Positions 1 through 9,354 of a stretch of 42,751 bases of DNA are shown here, piece after piece. The first letter of the stretch is position 1, and every line of letters starts with the position of its first letter. Both the position numbers and the translations under genes were made by a program. Source of the stretch: Candidatus Cryptobacteroides avistercoris (GTDB lineage: Bacteria > Bacteroidota > Bacteroidia > Bacteroidales > UBA932); the NCBI GenBank assembly GCA_017695095.1, contig JADILW010000003.1:1-42751 (forward strand), given 5' to 3'. A model generated the notes under the pieces. The model worked only from the letters and a program-made list of their open reading frames with translations, was not told where the DNA came from and did not search any database.

Positions 1-2
1 CT

Positions 3-845
3 CCGGTGAATCCCGGACACGGAACCAGGCCGCCTCACGCGACTGCGCCCCGTCCCACACCCCGTCCCACGCCGAGCAGGGTTCACCCCAACCGCAAGCC
101 GCCCATCCCTCACAACCGCCCTGTCAGCTTCTGGAACCGCGGACGGCACTATTTCGGCTACAGAATCACCAGCCTGCCTCCGCGCCACGTGCGCCGGGTG
201 TACTGGGGTGTTCCGTACTACATAATCGACGGAGTGTACTATCGTCTGGTGTCAGGGGCCTACTACATCTGCCGTCCTCCGTTCGGAGTCGTGTTCACTC
301 CCACGGTCAGCCTTGCCGGAGCGATATGCAGCTTCGCCTACTATGCTGACTCCTACTACCGATACAGGACAGTCAACGAGAACGCGAACCTGATCACCCA
401 GCAGAACAGAATCATAGCCGAGAACAACGCCACGATTGCCGCCCAGAACGAAATCATAGCCCGTCAGAACGAACTTCTGTCCGGTCAGGGCGCCTCCACC
501 GCGGCAGGCCTGGCGTCGATGAACTCGCAGCGCGCCGCCGAATCCGGACGCCTTGCCGACAGCCTGGGCCTCGTCCAGAGCTATGCTTCGGTCAATGAGG
601 AATATTACTACGACGACGGCGTGTTCTTCACGAGGAACGCCTCCGGAGAGTATCAGACCATAGTGCCGCCCGCGGGCGCGCTCATCGAGGAGCTCCCCGA
701 GGACTACCGCGTCGTCACTCTCGACGGAGAGGAGTACTATGCTGTCGACGACACCGTCTACCGCATGACGGCGGTCGGCGGGACGCCCTACTTCGAAGTT
801 CTCGGCCAGATGACCGGCTCTCTGGCGGAGATGTACTCCATTTAG
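3..845 (+). CDS. DUF6515-like hypothetical protein, probably 5'-truncated by window edge
   Basis: ORF open to the window start; Pro/His-rich N-terminus, then YYRL/GAYYICRPP aromatic pattern and C-terminal EEYYAVDDTVYR. Confidence 0.6.
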   Translation, partial: PVNPGHGTRPPHATAPRPTPRPTPSRVHPNRKPPIPHNRPVSFWNRGRHYFGYRITSLPPRHVRRVYWGVPYYIIDGVYYRLVSGAYYICRPPFGVVFTPTVSLAGAICSFAYYADSYYRYRTVNENANLITQQNRIIAENNATIAAQNEIIARQNELLSGQGASTAAGLASMNSQRAAESGRLADSLGLVQSYASVNEEYYYDDGVFFTRNASGEYQTIVPPAGALIEELPEDYRVVTLDGEEYYAVDDTVYRMTAVGGTPYFEVLGQMTGSLAEMYSI

Positions 846-862
846 AAACCAGGTGTATTCAG

Positions 863-895
863 AAACGCACCTCCGGAGCTTCCGGGGGTGCGTTT
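863..895. terminator. Bidirectional hairpin terminator between convergent genes
   Basis: AAACGCACCTCCGGA / TCCGGGGGTGCGTTT arms, A/T-flanked, between a + strand stop (845) and a - strand stop (900). Confidence 0.75.
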
Positions 896-899
896 TGCG

Positions 900-1655
900 T
901 CATTGTCCTATAAGGTGGCGGAAACTGTTCTCCAGTTGCCGCTGGTCGCCCGAGGTCAGAAGCTCTATTCCGGGGTCCGGGTCGTCCATGGCTATGTTCT
1001 TCTGTCTGAGGATGTCCCGCAGATGCCTTGCGACAGCGGGCGCGGGGTCGATGAACCTGACTCCCGGCCCCGTGATTTTCCGGAGCACGGGCAGCAGGAA
1101 GGGGTAGTGGGTGCAGCCGAGCACTATGATGTCGGCCCCGGCGGCTATCAGCGGACGGAGGCTGCGCTTCACGGTCTCCTCGGCCGCCGGGCCGCTGAGC
1201 TCGCCCCGCTCCACGAGCTCTACGAAGCCCGCACCCACGTGCTCGACAACTTTGATGTCGTCTTCGACGCCGTGCTTGAGCTTCAGGTAGTTCGAGCCCT
1301 TGAGGGTGCCGGCCGTGGCGAGCACTCCTATCACTCCCGCCCTGGTGCCGAGCGCCGCCGGCTTGACTGCCGGTTCCATGCCGATGAAGGGGATGCTGAA
1401 TTCGGAGCGCAGGGTGGTGATGGCAGCCGCGGTGGCGGTGTTGCAGGCGATTACCATGGCCGACGCGCCCCTGGAGAGCATCATTCCGGTGATCTCCCGG
1501 CATCGGTCGCGTATGAATTCGGGCTTTTTCTCGCCGTAGGGGCAGTTCGCGCTGTCGGAGAAGTAGACATAGCGCTCGGAGGGGAGCAGCTTGCGTATCT
1601 CCCTGTACACCGAGAGTCCTCCGACTCCGGAATCCATTATCCCTATGGTCGCCAT
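900..1655 (-). CDS. murI: Glutamate racemase
   Basis: MATIGIMDSGVGGLSVYREI..., YFSDSANCPYGEK, VIACNTATAAAI, VLGCTHYPFL motifs; start taken at 1655. Confidence 0.95.
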   Translation of the reverse strand: MATIGIMDSGVGGLSVYREIRKLLPSERYVYFSDSANCPYGEKKPEFIRDRCREITGMMLSRGASAMVIACNTATAAAITTLRSEFSIPFIGMEPAVKPAALGTRAGVIGVLATAGTLKGSNYLKLKHGVEDDIKVVEHVGAGFVELVERGELSGPAAEETVKRSLRPLIAAGADIIVLGCTHYPFLLPVLRKITGPGVRFIDPAPAVARHLRDILRQKNIAMDDPDPGIELLTSGDQRQLENSFRHLIGQ

Positions 1656-1731
1656 ATCATACAAAGTTAGAAACTGTTTTGGTTTTGTCAAATGTGCGTG
1701 TCAATGAGAATATTTCTTAAATTTGCACGAT

Positions 1732-2799
1732 ATGATAACTCAGGAGCAGATCAAGGGATTGCAGGAGCGCGTGGAGACGCTCAGGAAATGCGTGGACATC
1801 GACGCCAAGCGCGCGGAAGTGGAGGAAAAGGAGAAGAGGAGCCAGGAGCCTGATTTCTGGAACGACCCCAAGGAGGCCGAAGCCTTCCTGAAGGGGATGA
1901 GCGGCGTGAAATCGTGGGTGACCGCCTTCGACGAGGCCGGCTCGGCGGTGGATGACCTCGAGGTGCTCCTGGAACTCGAACCCGACAGCCCGGAGACCGA
2001 CTCGGCCTATGCCCGCGCGGTATCGCTTGTGGAGAAGCTGGAGCTGCGCAACATGCTCGGCGGCGAGGGCGACTCGCTCGGAGCGGTGCTGACCATCAAC
2101 TCGGGAGCCGGCGGCACCGAGGCCAACGACTGGAGCGCGATGCTCATGCGAATGTACATGCGCTGGGGTGAGAGGAACGGCTACAAGATGACCGTGACCG
2201 AGCTCATCGACGGCGACGAGGCGGGAATCAAGTCCGCCACCGTGCAGTTCGAGGGCGACTACGCCTACGGCTACCTCAAGGCGGAATCCGGAGTGCACCG
2301 CCTGGTGCGCATCTCTCCGTTCAACGCCCAGGGCAAGAGGCAGACGACCTTCAGCTCCGTGTTCGTCTATCCTCTGGTGGACGACACCATCAACATCGAG
2401 ATCAACCCCTCCGACATAGAATGGGACACCTTCCGCTCCGGCGGCCACGGCGGCCAGAACGTCAACAAGGTGGAGACCGGAGTGCGCGTGCGCCACATCC
2501 CCACGGGCATCACGGTCGAGAACACCGAGACCCGCAGCCAGCAGGACAACCGCCAGAACGCGCTGCGCATCCTCAAGTCGAGGCTCTACGACATCGAGCT
2601 CAAGAAGCGCCAGGAGAAGCAGGCGGAGCTCGAAGGCCAGAAGAAGAAGATCGAATGGGGTTCGCAGATACGTTCCTACGTGCTCCATCCCTACAAGATG
2701 GTGAAGGACCTGCGCACCGGCTATGAGACCGCCGATACCCAGGGGGTGCTGGACGGCGACCTCAACGAGTTCATGAAAGTATTTCTAATGCAGAACTGA
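1732..2799 (+). CDS. prfB: Peptide chain release factor 2
   Basis: [16 protein letters not shown] (GGQ) and SPF motif; start [10 protein letters not shown]; uninterrupted frame. Confidence 0.95.
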   Translation: MITQEQIKGLQERVETLRKCVDIDAKRAEVEEKEKRSQEPDFWNDPKEAEAFLKGMSGVKSWVTAFDEAGSAVDDLEVLLELEPDSPETDSAYARAVSLVEKLELRNMLGGEGDSLGAVLTINSGAGGTEANDWSAMLMRMYMRWGERNGYKMTVTELIDGDEAGIKSATVQFEGDYAYGYLKAESGVHRLVRISPFNAQGKRQTTFSSVFVYPLVDDTINIEINPSDIEWDTFRSGGHGGQNVNKVETGVRVRHIPTGITVENTETRSQQDNRQNALRILKSRLYDIELKKRQEKQAELEGQKKKIEWGSQIRSYVLHPYKMVKDLRTGYETADTQGVLDGDLNEFMKVFLMQN

Positions 2800-2806
2800 C
2801 ATAATT

Positions 2807-4426
2807 ATGACAGAATTCAAGTATGAGCCCATGTTTCAGCTTGGCGAGGACAAGACTGAATACTACAAGGTTCCCGGCTCGGAACAGTATGTGAGCACTT
2901 CGGAGTTCGAGGGCCACAAGATTCTCAAGGTCTCTCCCGAGGCCCTGACGCTGATGTCCAACACGGCCTTCCGCGACGTGAGCTTCATGCTTCGCCGCTC
3001 CCACAACGAGCAGGTTGCGAAGATTCTCCGCGACCCCGAGGCTTCGGCCAACGACAAGTACGTGGCGCTGACCTTCCTGCGCAATGCCGAGATCGCCTGC
3101 AAGGGCAAGCTGCCTTTCTGCCAGGACACCGGCACAGCCATCGTCCACGGAGAGAAGGGCCAGCAGGTGTGGACCGGTTTCTGCGATGAGGAGGCGCTGA
3201 GCCTCGGAGTCTACAAGACCTACACCGAGGAGAACCTCAGATATTCACAGAACGCCCCTCTGGATATGTACAACGAGGTCAACACCAAGTGCAACCTGCC
3301 CGCCCAGATCGACATCGAAGCCTGCGAGGGCGACGAATACCGCTTCCTCTGCGTGACCAAGGGCGGCGGCTCCGCCAACAAGACCTACCTCTATCAGGAG
3401 ACCAAGGCCATACTCAATCCCGGCACCCTCGTGCCCTTCCTCGTGTCCAAGATGAAGACTCTCGGCACGGCGGCCTGCCCTCCCTACCACATTGCCTTCG
3501 TGATAGGCGGAACCTCCGCCGAGAAGAACCTGCTCACCGTGAAGCTCGCCTCCACCCACTACTACGACGAGCTCCCCACCACCGGCGACGAGTGCGGACG
3601 CGCCTTCCGCGACGTGGAGCTTGAGAAGCAGCTGCTCGAGGAGGCATGGAAGATCGGCCTCGGTGCCCAGTTCGGCGGCAAGTATTTCGCCCACGACGTG
3701 CGCGTGATACGTCTGCCCCGCCACGGCGCGAGCTGCCCCGTCGGCCTCGGAGTCAGCTGCTCGGCCGACCGCAACATCAAGGCGAAGATCAACGCCGACG
3801 GCGTGTGGATAGAGAAGCTCGACGACAAGCCCTACGAGCTGATTCCCGAGGAGCTGCGCAACGCCGGCGAGGGCGACGCGGTCAAGATCGACCTCGACCA
3901 GCCCATGTCCGAAGTGTGCAAGCTGCTCAGCAAATATCCCGTGAGCACCCGTCTGAGCCTCAGCGGAACCATCATCGTGGCCCGCGACATCGCGCACGCG
4001 AAGCTCAACGAGAGGCTCGACAGGGGAGAGGACCTGCCCCAGTACTTCAAGGACCATCCCGTATATTACGCCGGTCCCGCGAAGACTCCCGCCGGCTATG
4101 CCTGTGGCTCCATGGGCCCGACCACCGCGAACCGCATGGACCCCTATGTGGACCGTTTCCAGGACCACGGCGGCTCCATGGTGATGATAGCGAAGGGCAA
4201 CCGCACCCAGGTGGTGACCGACGCCTGCAAGAAGCACGGAGGATTCTACCTCGGCTCCATCGGAGGCCCCGCCGCCGTCCTCGCCCAGAACAACATCAAG
4301 TCCATCGAGTGCGTGGAATATCCCGAGCTCGGAATGGAGGCCATCTGGAAGATCAGGGTCGAGGATTTCCCCGCCTTCATCCTCGTAGACGACAAGGGCA
4401 ATGACTTCTTCAAGACCATTGCCTGA
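2807..4426 (+). CDS. Fumarate hydratase, class I (Fe-S)
   Basis: [55 protein letters not shown]; full-length class I fumarase pattern. Confidence 0.93.
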   Translation: MTEFKYEPMFQLGEDKTEYYKVPGSEQYVSTSEFEGHKILKVSPEALTLMSNTAFRDVSFMLRRSHNEQVAKILRDPEASANDKYVALTFLRNAEIACKGKLPFCQDTGTAIVHGEKGQQVWTGFCDEEALSLGVYKTYTEENLRYSQNAPLDMYNEVNTKCNLPAQIDIEACEGDEYRFLCVTKGGGSANKTYLYQETKAILNPGTLVPFLVSKMKTLGTAACPPYHIAFVIGGTSAEKNLLTVKLASTHYYDELPTTGDECGRAFRDVELEKQLLEEAWKIGLGAQFGGKYFAHDVRVIRLPRHGASCPVGLGVSCSADRNIKAKINADGVWIEKLDDKPYELIPEELRNAGEGDAVKIDLDQPMSEVCKLLSKYPVSTRLSLSGTIIVARDIAHAKLNERLDRGEDLPQYFKDHPVYYAGPAKTPAGYACGSMGPTTANRMDPYVDRFQDHGGSMVMIAKGNRTQVVTDACKKHGGFYLGSIGGPAAVLAQNNIKSIECVEYPELGMEAIWKIRVEDFPAFILVDDKGNDFFKTIA

Positions 4427-4994
4427 CAAAAGGCGGATTCGCAGAATGATGAAGTCTCTCGAAGCGGAATTTCTCGCTTCGGGAGACTTGTTTTCTCTCC
4501 ACGGTCCCGTTGAGGAGACGGTCAGGATAATGTCGGAGCTGGAGCGGCTGGAGCAGTTCCGTAACGCTTCGTGCATGCTCGCCTACATGTCCATGCCGGG
4601 CGAGGTGCAGACTCCGGACTATGTGGCCAGGTGGCGCGCCGCCGGGAAGCGGGTCGTGCTTCCCAGGGTGGTCGGAGAGACTCTCGAGTTGCGGGAATAT
4701 GATCCTGCGGCGCTGGTGTCCGGCTATCGCGGAATCCCCGAACCGTCGGAAGCCGCCCCGCTGGTGAGGCCGTCGGAAGTCGGGCTCGCCGTGGTGCCCG
4801 GAGTCGCCTTCTCCTTCCAGAAGGGCCCCGACGGGGTGGAGAGGTTCTATCGTCTCGGCCGAGGAGGCGGTTTCTACGACAGGCTTCTTCCCATGCTCGA
4901 CTGCCCGTTGGTGGGAGTATGCTACCCCTTCCGCTTCGTGGACAGCCTGCCCCTCGACGAGTGGGACATGCCGCTCGACCTGGTGGTAAGGTAG
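4401..4994 (+). CDS. 5-formyltetrahydrofolate cyclo-ligase
   Basis: [10 protein letters not shown]-like and [13 protein letters not shown] motifs; overlaps fumarase 3' end unless a downstream ATG (4446/4449) is used. Confidence 0.9.
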   Translation: MTSSRPLPDKRRIRRMMKSLEAEFLASGDLFSLHGPVEETVRIMSELERLEQFRNASCMLAYMSMPGEVQTPDYVARWRAAGKRVVLPRVVGETLELREYDPAALVSGYRGIPEPSEAAPLVRPSEVGLAVVPGVAFSFQKGPDGVERFYRLGRGGGFYDRLLPMLDCPLVGVCYPFRFVDSLPLDEWDMPLDLVVR

Positions 4995-5029
4995 GCTGTG
5001 AGAACTTTGCCGTATCTCATTATTGCCGG

Positions 5030-5824
5030 TTATTGCTGTAATTTATCTATCAATAAAGAACGAACAAGTTCATAACCTGATTGAGGGTTGAATTCTCTGT
5101 CAGGGCGAATCAGATTTTGCGTATCACCCAGGAAATCCGGATCTGACATCTTCCCCTCCATATTGTTGATGAATTGCTTGTATGTTGGCGGCTGTTGTAC
5201 TGTAAAGGACATATAACGTTTGTAGCAGCGAAGTATTTCATCAATATTTACGGTGGCTTCAGTCAGTGCGATATATAAATCAAAAAGGTCTCTTCCTTTT
5301 TTTCGTTGATATAAAGCCCTGAGTTTTGTTCCCAGAAGTTCATTCAGACAATATGTCGTTATCTCGCATTTGCCGGAAAACCAGCTGTTTTCCATCTCAA
5401 ACGGTATTTTAACCAATCCGAGTTCGTTGAAATGTTCAAAACAATTTATCTCGATTTTCAATCGCATCGGAATGGTAGGAGGAATCTCGGACTCCATGCG
5501 AAACAACATTGTATTATTATATCGTTTTTGTTTGGTCACTCTGTCCGGTAAGAAATTCAGGACCTCGCCGAGTCTGAACATGATTGGTTTTATAGGTCCC
5601 GGTGTGATTTGCACCAAATCAATATCTTCACTGTACCTGGGCTGTGGTGACAAGTATAGCTTATGAAGTGCCGTACCTCCCCTGAAAGCCAACTGTGAGG
5701 CAAGGAATTCATCGCTGAAAATGGCGACCAGCGCACGGGAAATGATAAGGTCTTGTTCCACTTGCGCATTGTTATTCCACGGGACAATTTTATTCCATTG
5801 GGTAATAGCTGTTCTGTTTACCAT
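5030..5824 (-). CDS. AbiEii-like nucleotidyltransferase (type IV TA toxin)
   Basis: FRGGTALHKLYLSPQPRYSEDIDLVQ motif; downstream of and overlapping an AbiEi-like gene. Confidence 0.88.
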   Translation of the reverse strand: MVNRTAITQWNKIVPWNNNAQVEQDLIISRALVAIFSDEFLASQLAFRGGTALHKLYLSPQPRYSEDIDLVQITPGPIKPIMFRLGEVLNFLPDRVTKQKRYNNTMLFRMESEIPPTIPMRLKIEINCFEHFNELGLVKIPFEMENSWFSGKCEITTYCLNELLGTKLRALYQRKKGRDLFDLYIALTEATVNIDEILRCYKRYMSFTVQQPPTYKQFINNMEGKMSDPDFLGDTQNLIRPDREFNPQSGYELVRSLLIDKLQQ

Positions 5825-6624
5825 AGTTCGTCTGGTTCTATTATCGAATTTATATTAACTTTCCAACGAGTGTTCTTTTCTGCGGCTTTTTCTGCCCGAT
5901 GGGTACTTAACGGGACGTATCTGAAACGCCTGGTATATGACAGCAATTCCGTATAGAGCATGTCCGCCACCGTTTTCTGTTCAAGTATCTCCTCAAGTAT
6001 GTACCCCAAACGTTGTATGGTGGCAACTGATGTATAGCAGAACAATTTTTGGGAGGCGCCCCTGAAATCCATCTTATCGGCCAGTTCCTCCAAAATGGTA
6101 GCGGCTCTTGAGAAGCCGCCGATATGCTGTTCGTACTGCACGATATCAATGGAGGTCAATTCCACATTTGAATAGTGGATCACTCCGGTTTCAGAGTTCT
6201 TCGACAGCAAAAGGTCCGATGGTATCTCTTTCCGGTATGTCCATACGAGTGTGTCGTTTTTTGATGGTGATGTGGACGGCTTTGGATATTTTGTCGTCAC
6301 TGAAAACTTTTGCGGGCGCTGGTGCGCAGCACCCAGGATTTCAGCAGCGCTCAACAGACTTATATAGTACGGCTTTTTCAGATATGACATCAATTGGTCT
6401 ATATAGTAGACAGGAGGAATAACCCTTTTGGCGGCATATTGGGGAGGGATAATAATATAAAATCCCCTATAGGCAGAATATAGAATACCTTGAGACGATA
6501 ATCGGAAAAGCTCATTCCTTATGACCTGTTCCGAATAATTGGGAAATGTCCGCCTTATTTCTTCAACGGAAAAAGTCGGGAAGCCACTTATTTCTCTATG
6601 CCGAATCCATCCTCTGATTGTCAT
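5818..6624 (-). CDS. AbiEi-like antitoxin/transcriptional regulator
   Basis: N-terminal HTH-like region, Y-x-GFYIIIPPQYA and YISLLSAAEILGAAHQRPQ typical of AbiEi; 7-nt overlap with the AbiEii gene. Confidence 0.8.
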   Translation of the reverse strand: MTIRGWIRHREISGFPTFSVEEIRRTFPNYSEQVIRNELFRLSSQGILYSAYRGFYIIIPPQYAAKRVIPPVYYIDQLMSYLKKPYYISLLSAAEILGAAHQRPQKFSVTTKYPKPSTSPSKNDTLVWTYRKEIPSDLLLSKNSETGVIHYSNVELTSIDIVQYEQHIGGFSRAATILEELADKMDFRGASQKLFCYTSVATIQRLGYILEEILEQKTVADMLYTELLSYTRRFRYVPLSTHRAEKAAEKNTRWKVNINSIIEPDELW

Positions 6625-6666
6625 ATCAAACGGTTTTTATGCAAAGGTAATCAAATATAGGTTATT

Positions 6667-6685
6667 TATGCACTATTTTGGCGCA
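6667..6685. promoter_or_regulatory. Putative operator copy (degenerate) between divergent AbiE and PTP operons
   Basis: TATGCACTATTTTGGCGCA; same 19-bp layout as the sites at 6728 and 20966; lies just upstream of a TACCTTTGC -7 box for AbiE on the - strand. Confidence 0.35.
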
Positions 6686-6727
6686 TTCTCGAGCCGAGTT
6701 TTGGAAAAAGTGGATATTCTTTGCGGT

Positions 6728-6763
6728 TATGCCACGATTTGGCATAGGTTATAGTGATATTTG
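6728..6763 (+). promoter_or_regulatory. Bacteroidetes-type promoter with inverted-repeat operator
   Basis: TATGCCA-N5-TGGCATA overlapping TTTGGC, then N12 and GATATTTG; 20 bp before ATG 6783. Confidence 0.5.
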
Positions 6764-6782
6764 CCATATAAAAGATTTTGAT

Positions 6783-7292
6783 ATGGTGGAGATTCACACA
6801 TTGTCGGCCGCTGATTTCAAGCATACGATGAAGAGCAACGACCTGTATGACTGCAATATAGAGCAGCGTACGGATGTCGCTGTCATTTCCATTGCCAACT
6901 CGTCCGAAGACAGCGAACCAGACGATATCTTCGCAAACGGGCCTTCGTCGAGGTGGTTCCGGCAACGGCACAGGAATGTGCTGAATCTCATATTCGACGA
7001 TGTTTCAGCTTCAGGGACTGAACCGCTTGCCGGCTCTTCTGACGGAGACGGCTATGTCATTTTCGATGAGAGAATGGCCTGCGAAATAGCCGCTTTCGTG
7101 GATGCTAACAAGGACGTCGCCGTCTGGATAGTGCATTGCAGCGCCGGAGTGAGCCGCAGCGGTGCTGTGTCCAGGTGGCTGAAAGACAGGCTGGAGTTCA
7201 AATACGGCATCGAGGCGAACAATGTCGACGGCAGGCACGCCGTTCCCAACGCGTATGTGCTGGAGGTGCTGGACAGGGTGCTGTATCTGTAG
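6783..7292 (+). CDS. Protein-tyrosine/dual-specificity phosphatase-like protein
   Basis: WIVHCSAGVSRSGAVSRWL = HCX5R(S) P-loop; start at 6783 follows a promoter-like motif. Confidence 0.7.
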   Translation: MVEIHTLSAADFKHTMKSNDLYDCNIEQRTDVAVISIANSSEDSEPDDIFANGPSSRWFRQRHRNVLNLIFDDVSASGTEPLAGSSDGDGYVIFDERMACEIAAFVDANKDVAVWIVHCSAGVSRSGAVSRWLKDRLEFKYGIEANNVDGRHAVPNAYVLEVLDRVLYL

Positions 7293-7295
7293 ACT

Positions 7296-7973
7296 ATGGG
7301 GCAGATAATAATAAAGGCCAGGGCTCTGGACTGGACCGAAGGCAATGTCGGGCATGTTCATGTTCTGCTGGACGGTGGGACTTGTAAGGTGGACTGGGGA
7401 GACGGGCATACTTCCGGTATGGCGGCAAGGGGCTTGGAATGGGTGACGTCGGACCATGTATATCCGGAGGGCAGCAGGAAGTCCGGGGACAGGTTCTACA
7501 TCGTCATATCTTCCTGCTCCGAGAATATCACCGGCATTCTTGCGAGCAAGGGTGAAATGCAGGTTGAGGACATCGACATCAGCGGATGCCAGTCCCTGAC
7601 CTATTTCCATGCATCATGGCTGATAGACCATTTCGACCTCGGAAAGAATCCGGGAATCAGGAAGATTGAGCTCCAGGGGAAGGCCTGCGCCCTCGCCGAC
7701 TTTTCAAACAGCAGGGAATTGAGGGAGCTGAGTGTCGAATACGGGGATGCAGGCTTTACCAGGCTGGATTTGACCGGTTGTGGCAAACTGGAGACCCTGA
7801 ACTGCCGTTTGAACAATCATCTGACGCGCATAGCCATCAGCAACCGCTCGGCATTGAAGGAAGTTGTCTATGAGTCAACTCCGTTGGTGGGCCGCTGCCT
7901 TGAAGTGCTGGACAGAATTGTCGTCCGTCAGAACGGAGGCACCGTCACGGAAGCTGCCGGCGAACTTGATTGA
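7296..7973 (+). CDS. Hypothetical protein, PKD-like N-terminus and LRR-like C-terminus
   Basis: VDWGDGHTS motif; repeats such as LREL/FTRLDLTGCGKLETLNCRLNNHLTRIAISN; 3-nt gap after the PTP-like gene. Confidence 0.5.
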   Translation: MGQIIIKARALDWTEGNVGHVHVLLDGGTCKVDWGDGHTSGMAARGLEWVTSDHVYPEGSRKSGDRFYIVISSCSENITGILASKGEMQVEDIDISGCQSLTYFHASWLIDHFDLGKNPGIRKIELQGKACALADFSNSRELRELSVEYGDAGFTRLDLTGCGKLETLNCRLNNHLTRIAISNRSALKEVVYESTPLVGRCLEVLDRIVVRQNGGTVTEAAGELD

Positions 7974-7976
7974 AAT

Positions 7977-8567
7977 TCATATTTGCCGGTCAATCTCTAT
8001 ATTGATTTCAGTCTCGAACTTGCGCACATAGAGGAAGTCCGTTATCGCGAACTTTGTATGGTCTAACAGATGATGGAACGGACTTATGAGGTGCAGGTCT
8101 TTCGTGAGCTCCAGGTCGAGACCTTCATTCCAGTTCGGCGGCAGACAGTCCATGCCGGTCAGAGAATCGAAACTGTCACCGGAGTCCCGAGGGAGCGTAA
8201 GCGTGGATATTGTGACCCCGTCTTCATACAAGGGATTCCAGCCGCTGTCGCAGATTGCGTCCCACAGGTCCTGACGGTCGTCACCCTGCAACGGATGCAG
8301 TTCGGGATAGTCGTAGCCGAGAAAACATTTCGCTGTCAGTTCGATGCTGTCTCCGAAGGAATCCTTGTCCTTCATGTCCGCCCATATCCGCTGCGCCCGG
8401 TCGTACATCTCTTTCAAGGCGTTGCGCAGAGCGTCGTTGAATGCGATGATGTCCGGGAGAATCTCTTCCTGACGGGCGAGAACATGGCTGTTGATCAGGG
8501 TTTTTCTCAAATCGAGAAGAGCACGGCAGTGCGTATATAAGCTCGGATTCCGATCATCGTAAGTCAT
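7977..8567 (-). CDS. Hypothetical protein
   Basis: Open frame convergent with the preceding gene; acidic soluble-like composition; start MTYDDRN preferred over 8657 but uncertain. Confidence 0.5.
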   Translation of the reverse strand: MTYDDRNPSLYTHCRALLDLRKTLINSHVLARQEEILPDIIAFNDALRNALKEMYDRAQRIWADMKDKDSFGDSIELTAKCFLGYDYPELHPLQGDDRQDLWDAICDSGWNPLYEDGVTISTLTLPRDSGDSFDSLTGMDCLPPNWNEGLDLELTKDLHLISPFHHLLDHTKFAITDFLYVRKFETEINIEIDRQI

Positions 8568-8705
8568 GATAATCTGCCGCTCTACGAGAGCCAGGTCTGG
8601 ATTGGAGAGTATCGTAAGCATATCTGAAGTGTTTTGTTGCAAAATAAGCAGAAGCATCTGCCAAAAGAGGACACAAGTTCTACAGAAATATAACTTGAGT
8701 CATGT

Positions 8706-8731
8706 TTTGGCGCATGTCTATGGTATTTTTG
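8706..8731 (+). promoter_or_regulatory. Promoter-like motif TTTGGC-N12-TATTTTTG
   Basis: TTTGGC 8706-8711 and TATTTTTG 8724-8731, same spacing as sites at 6738, 16759, 19371, 20975. Confidence 0.45.
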
Positions 8732-9033
8732 CAGATAGAAAAAGAAAAGCAACAGCCCAGGTTGGACTTTTTTGAAGAAATGAAAAATAATCATATCTTT
8801 AAAAGAATTTTGACGAAAACGAACGTGTTGGTCAGTTCTCGGATACGAATCTGGAACATTCAAAGAAGAGAGAACAGGCGGACATCTTCTCACGTCATAT
8901 CACTTGTGGTATGTGCGTGGGGCTGTTGCTTGTTTCATCTTCAAGGTTTTCCAGAACCTGTATCCTGAAATCGGCAGTGGCGCCACGCTTTCGTTTTGTG
9001 ATAAATGGCATTAAGACTAAATAAACGATAATT

Positions 9034-9342
9034 ATGGCAACAATTTCTATGATTGAACATCGTAGTGCCTGGTATGACATTTATGATGAGAGTGGCAAGA
9101 AGCAGAAGACCCTAAGTGACAGCATTGGAGAGGTATTAGGGTGGAGTTCGTCGTTCTTTATAGTACACAGACATTCCTGGTATGACCTGTATGATGCTTC
9201 CGGGAAAAAGTACAAGACAATGAGCGATTCAATCGGCTCGTTTGTCAGCATCTCCGGAGGTACATTCATCATGCGCCGGAGCGCCTGGCTGGACACATAC
9301 GATAACTCCGGGAGAAAAGTCAATACAAGGACAGCACGTTAA
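9034..9342 (+). CDS. Small tandem-repeat protein (three units of 36 aa)
   Basis: HRSAWYDIYDESGKKQKTLSDSIG / HRHSWYDLYDASGKKYKTMSDSIG / RRSAWLDTYDNSGRKVNT; Trp residues at 13, 49, 85. Confidence 0.7.
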   Translation: MATISMIEHRSAWYDIYDESGKKQKTLSDSIGEVLGWSSSFFIVHRHSWYDLYDASGKKYKTMSDSIGSFVSISGGTFIMRRSAWLDTYDNSGRKVNTRTAR

Positions 9343-9354
9343 ACAATTTGTGAT

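Noticed and set aside
3245-4576. 443-aa - strand ORF opposite fumarase
   Set aside because: Antisense of a well-conserved enzyme; Gly/Val/Leu-rich shadow frame
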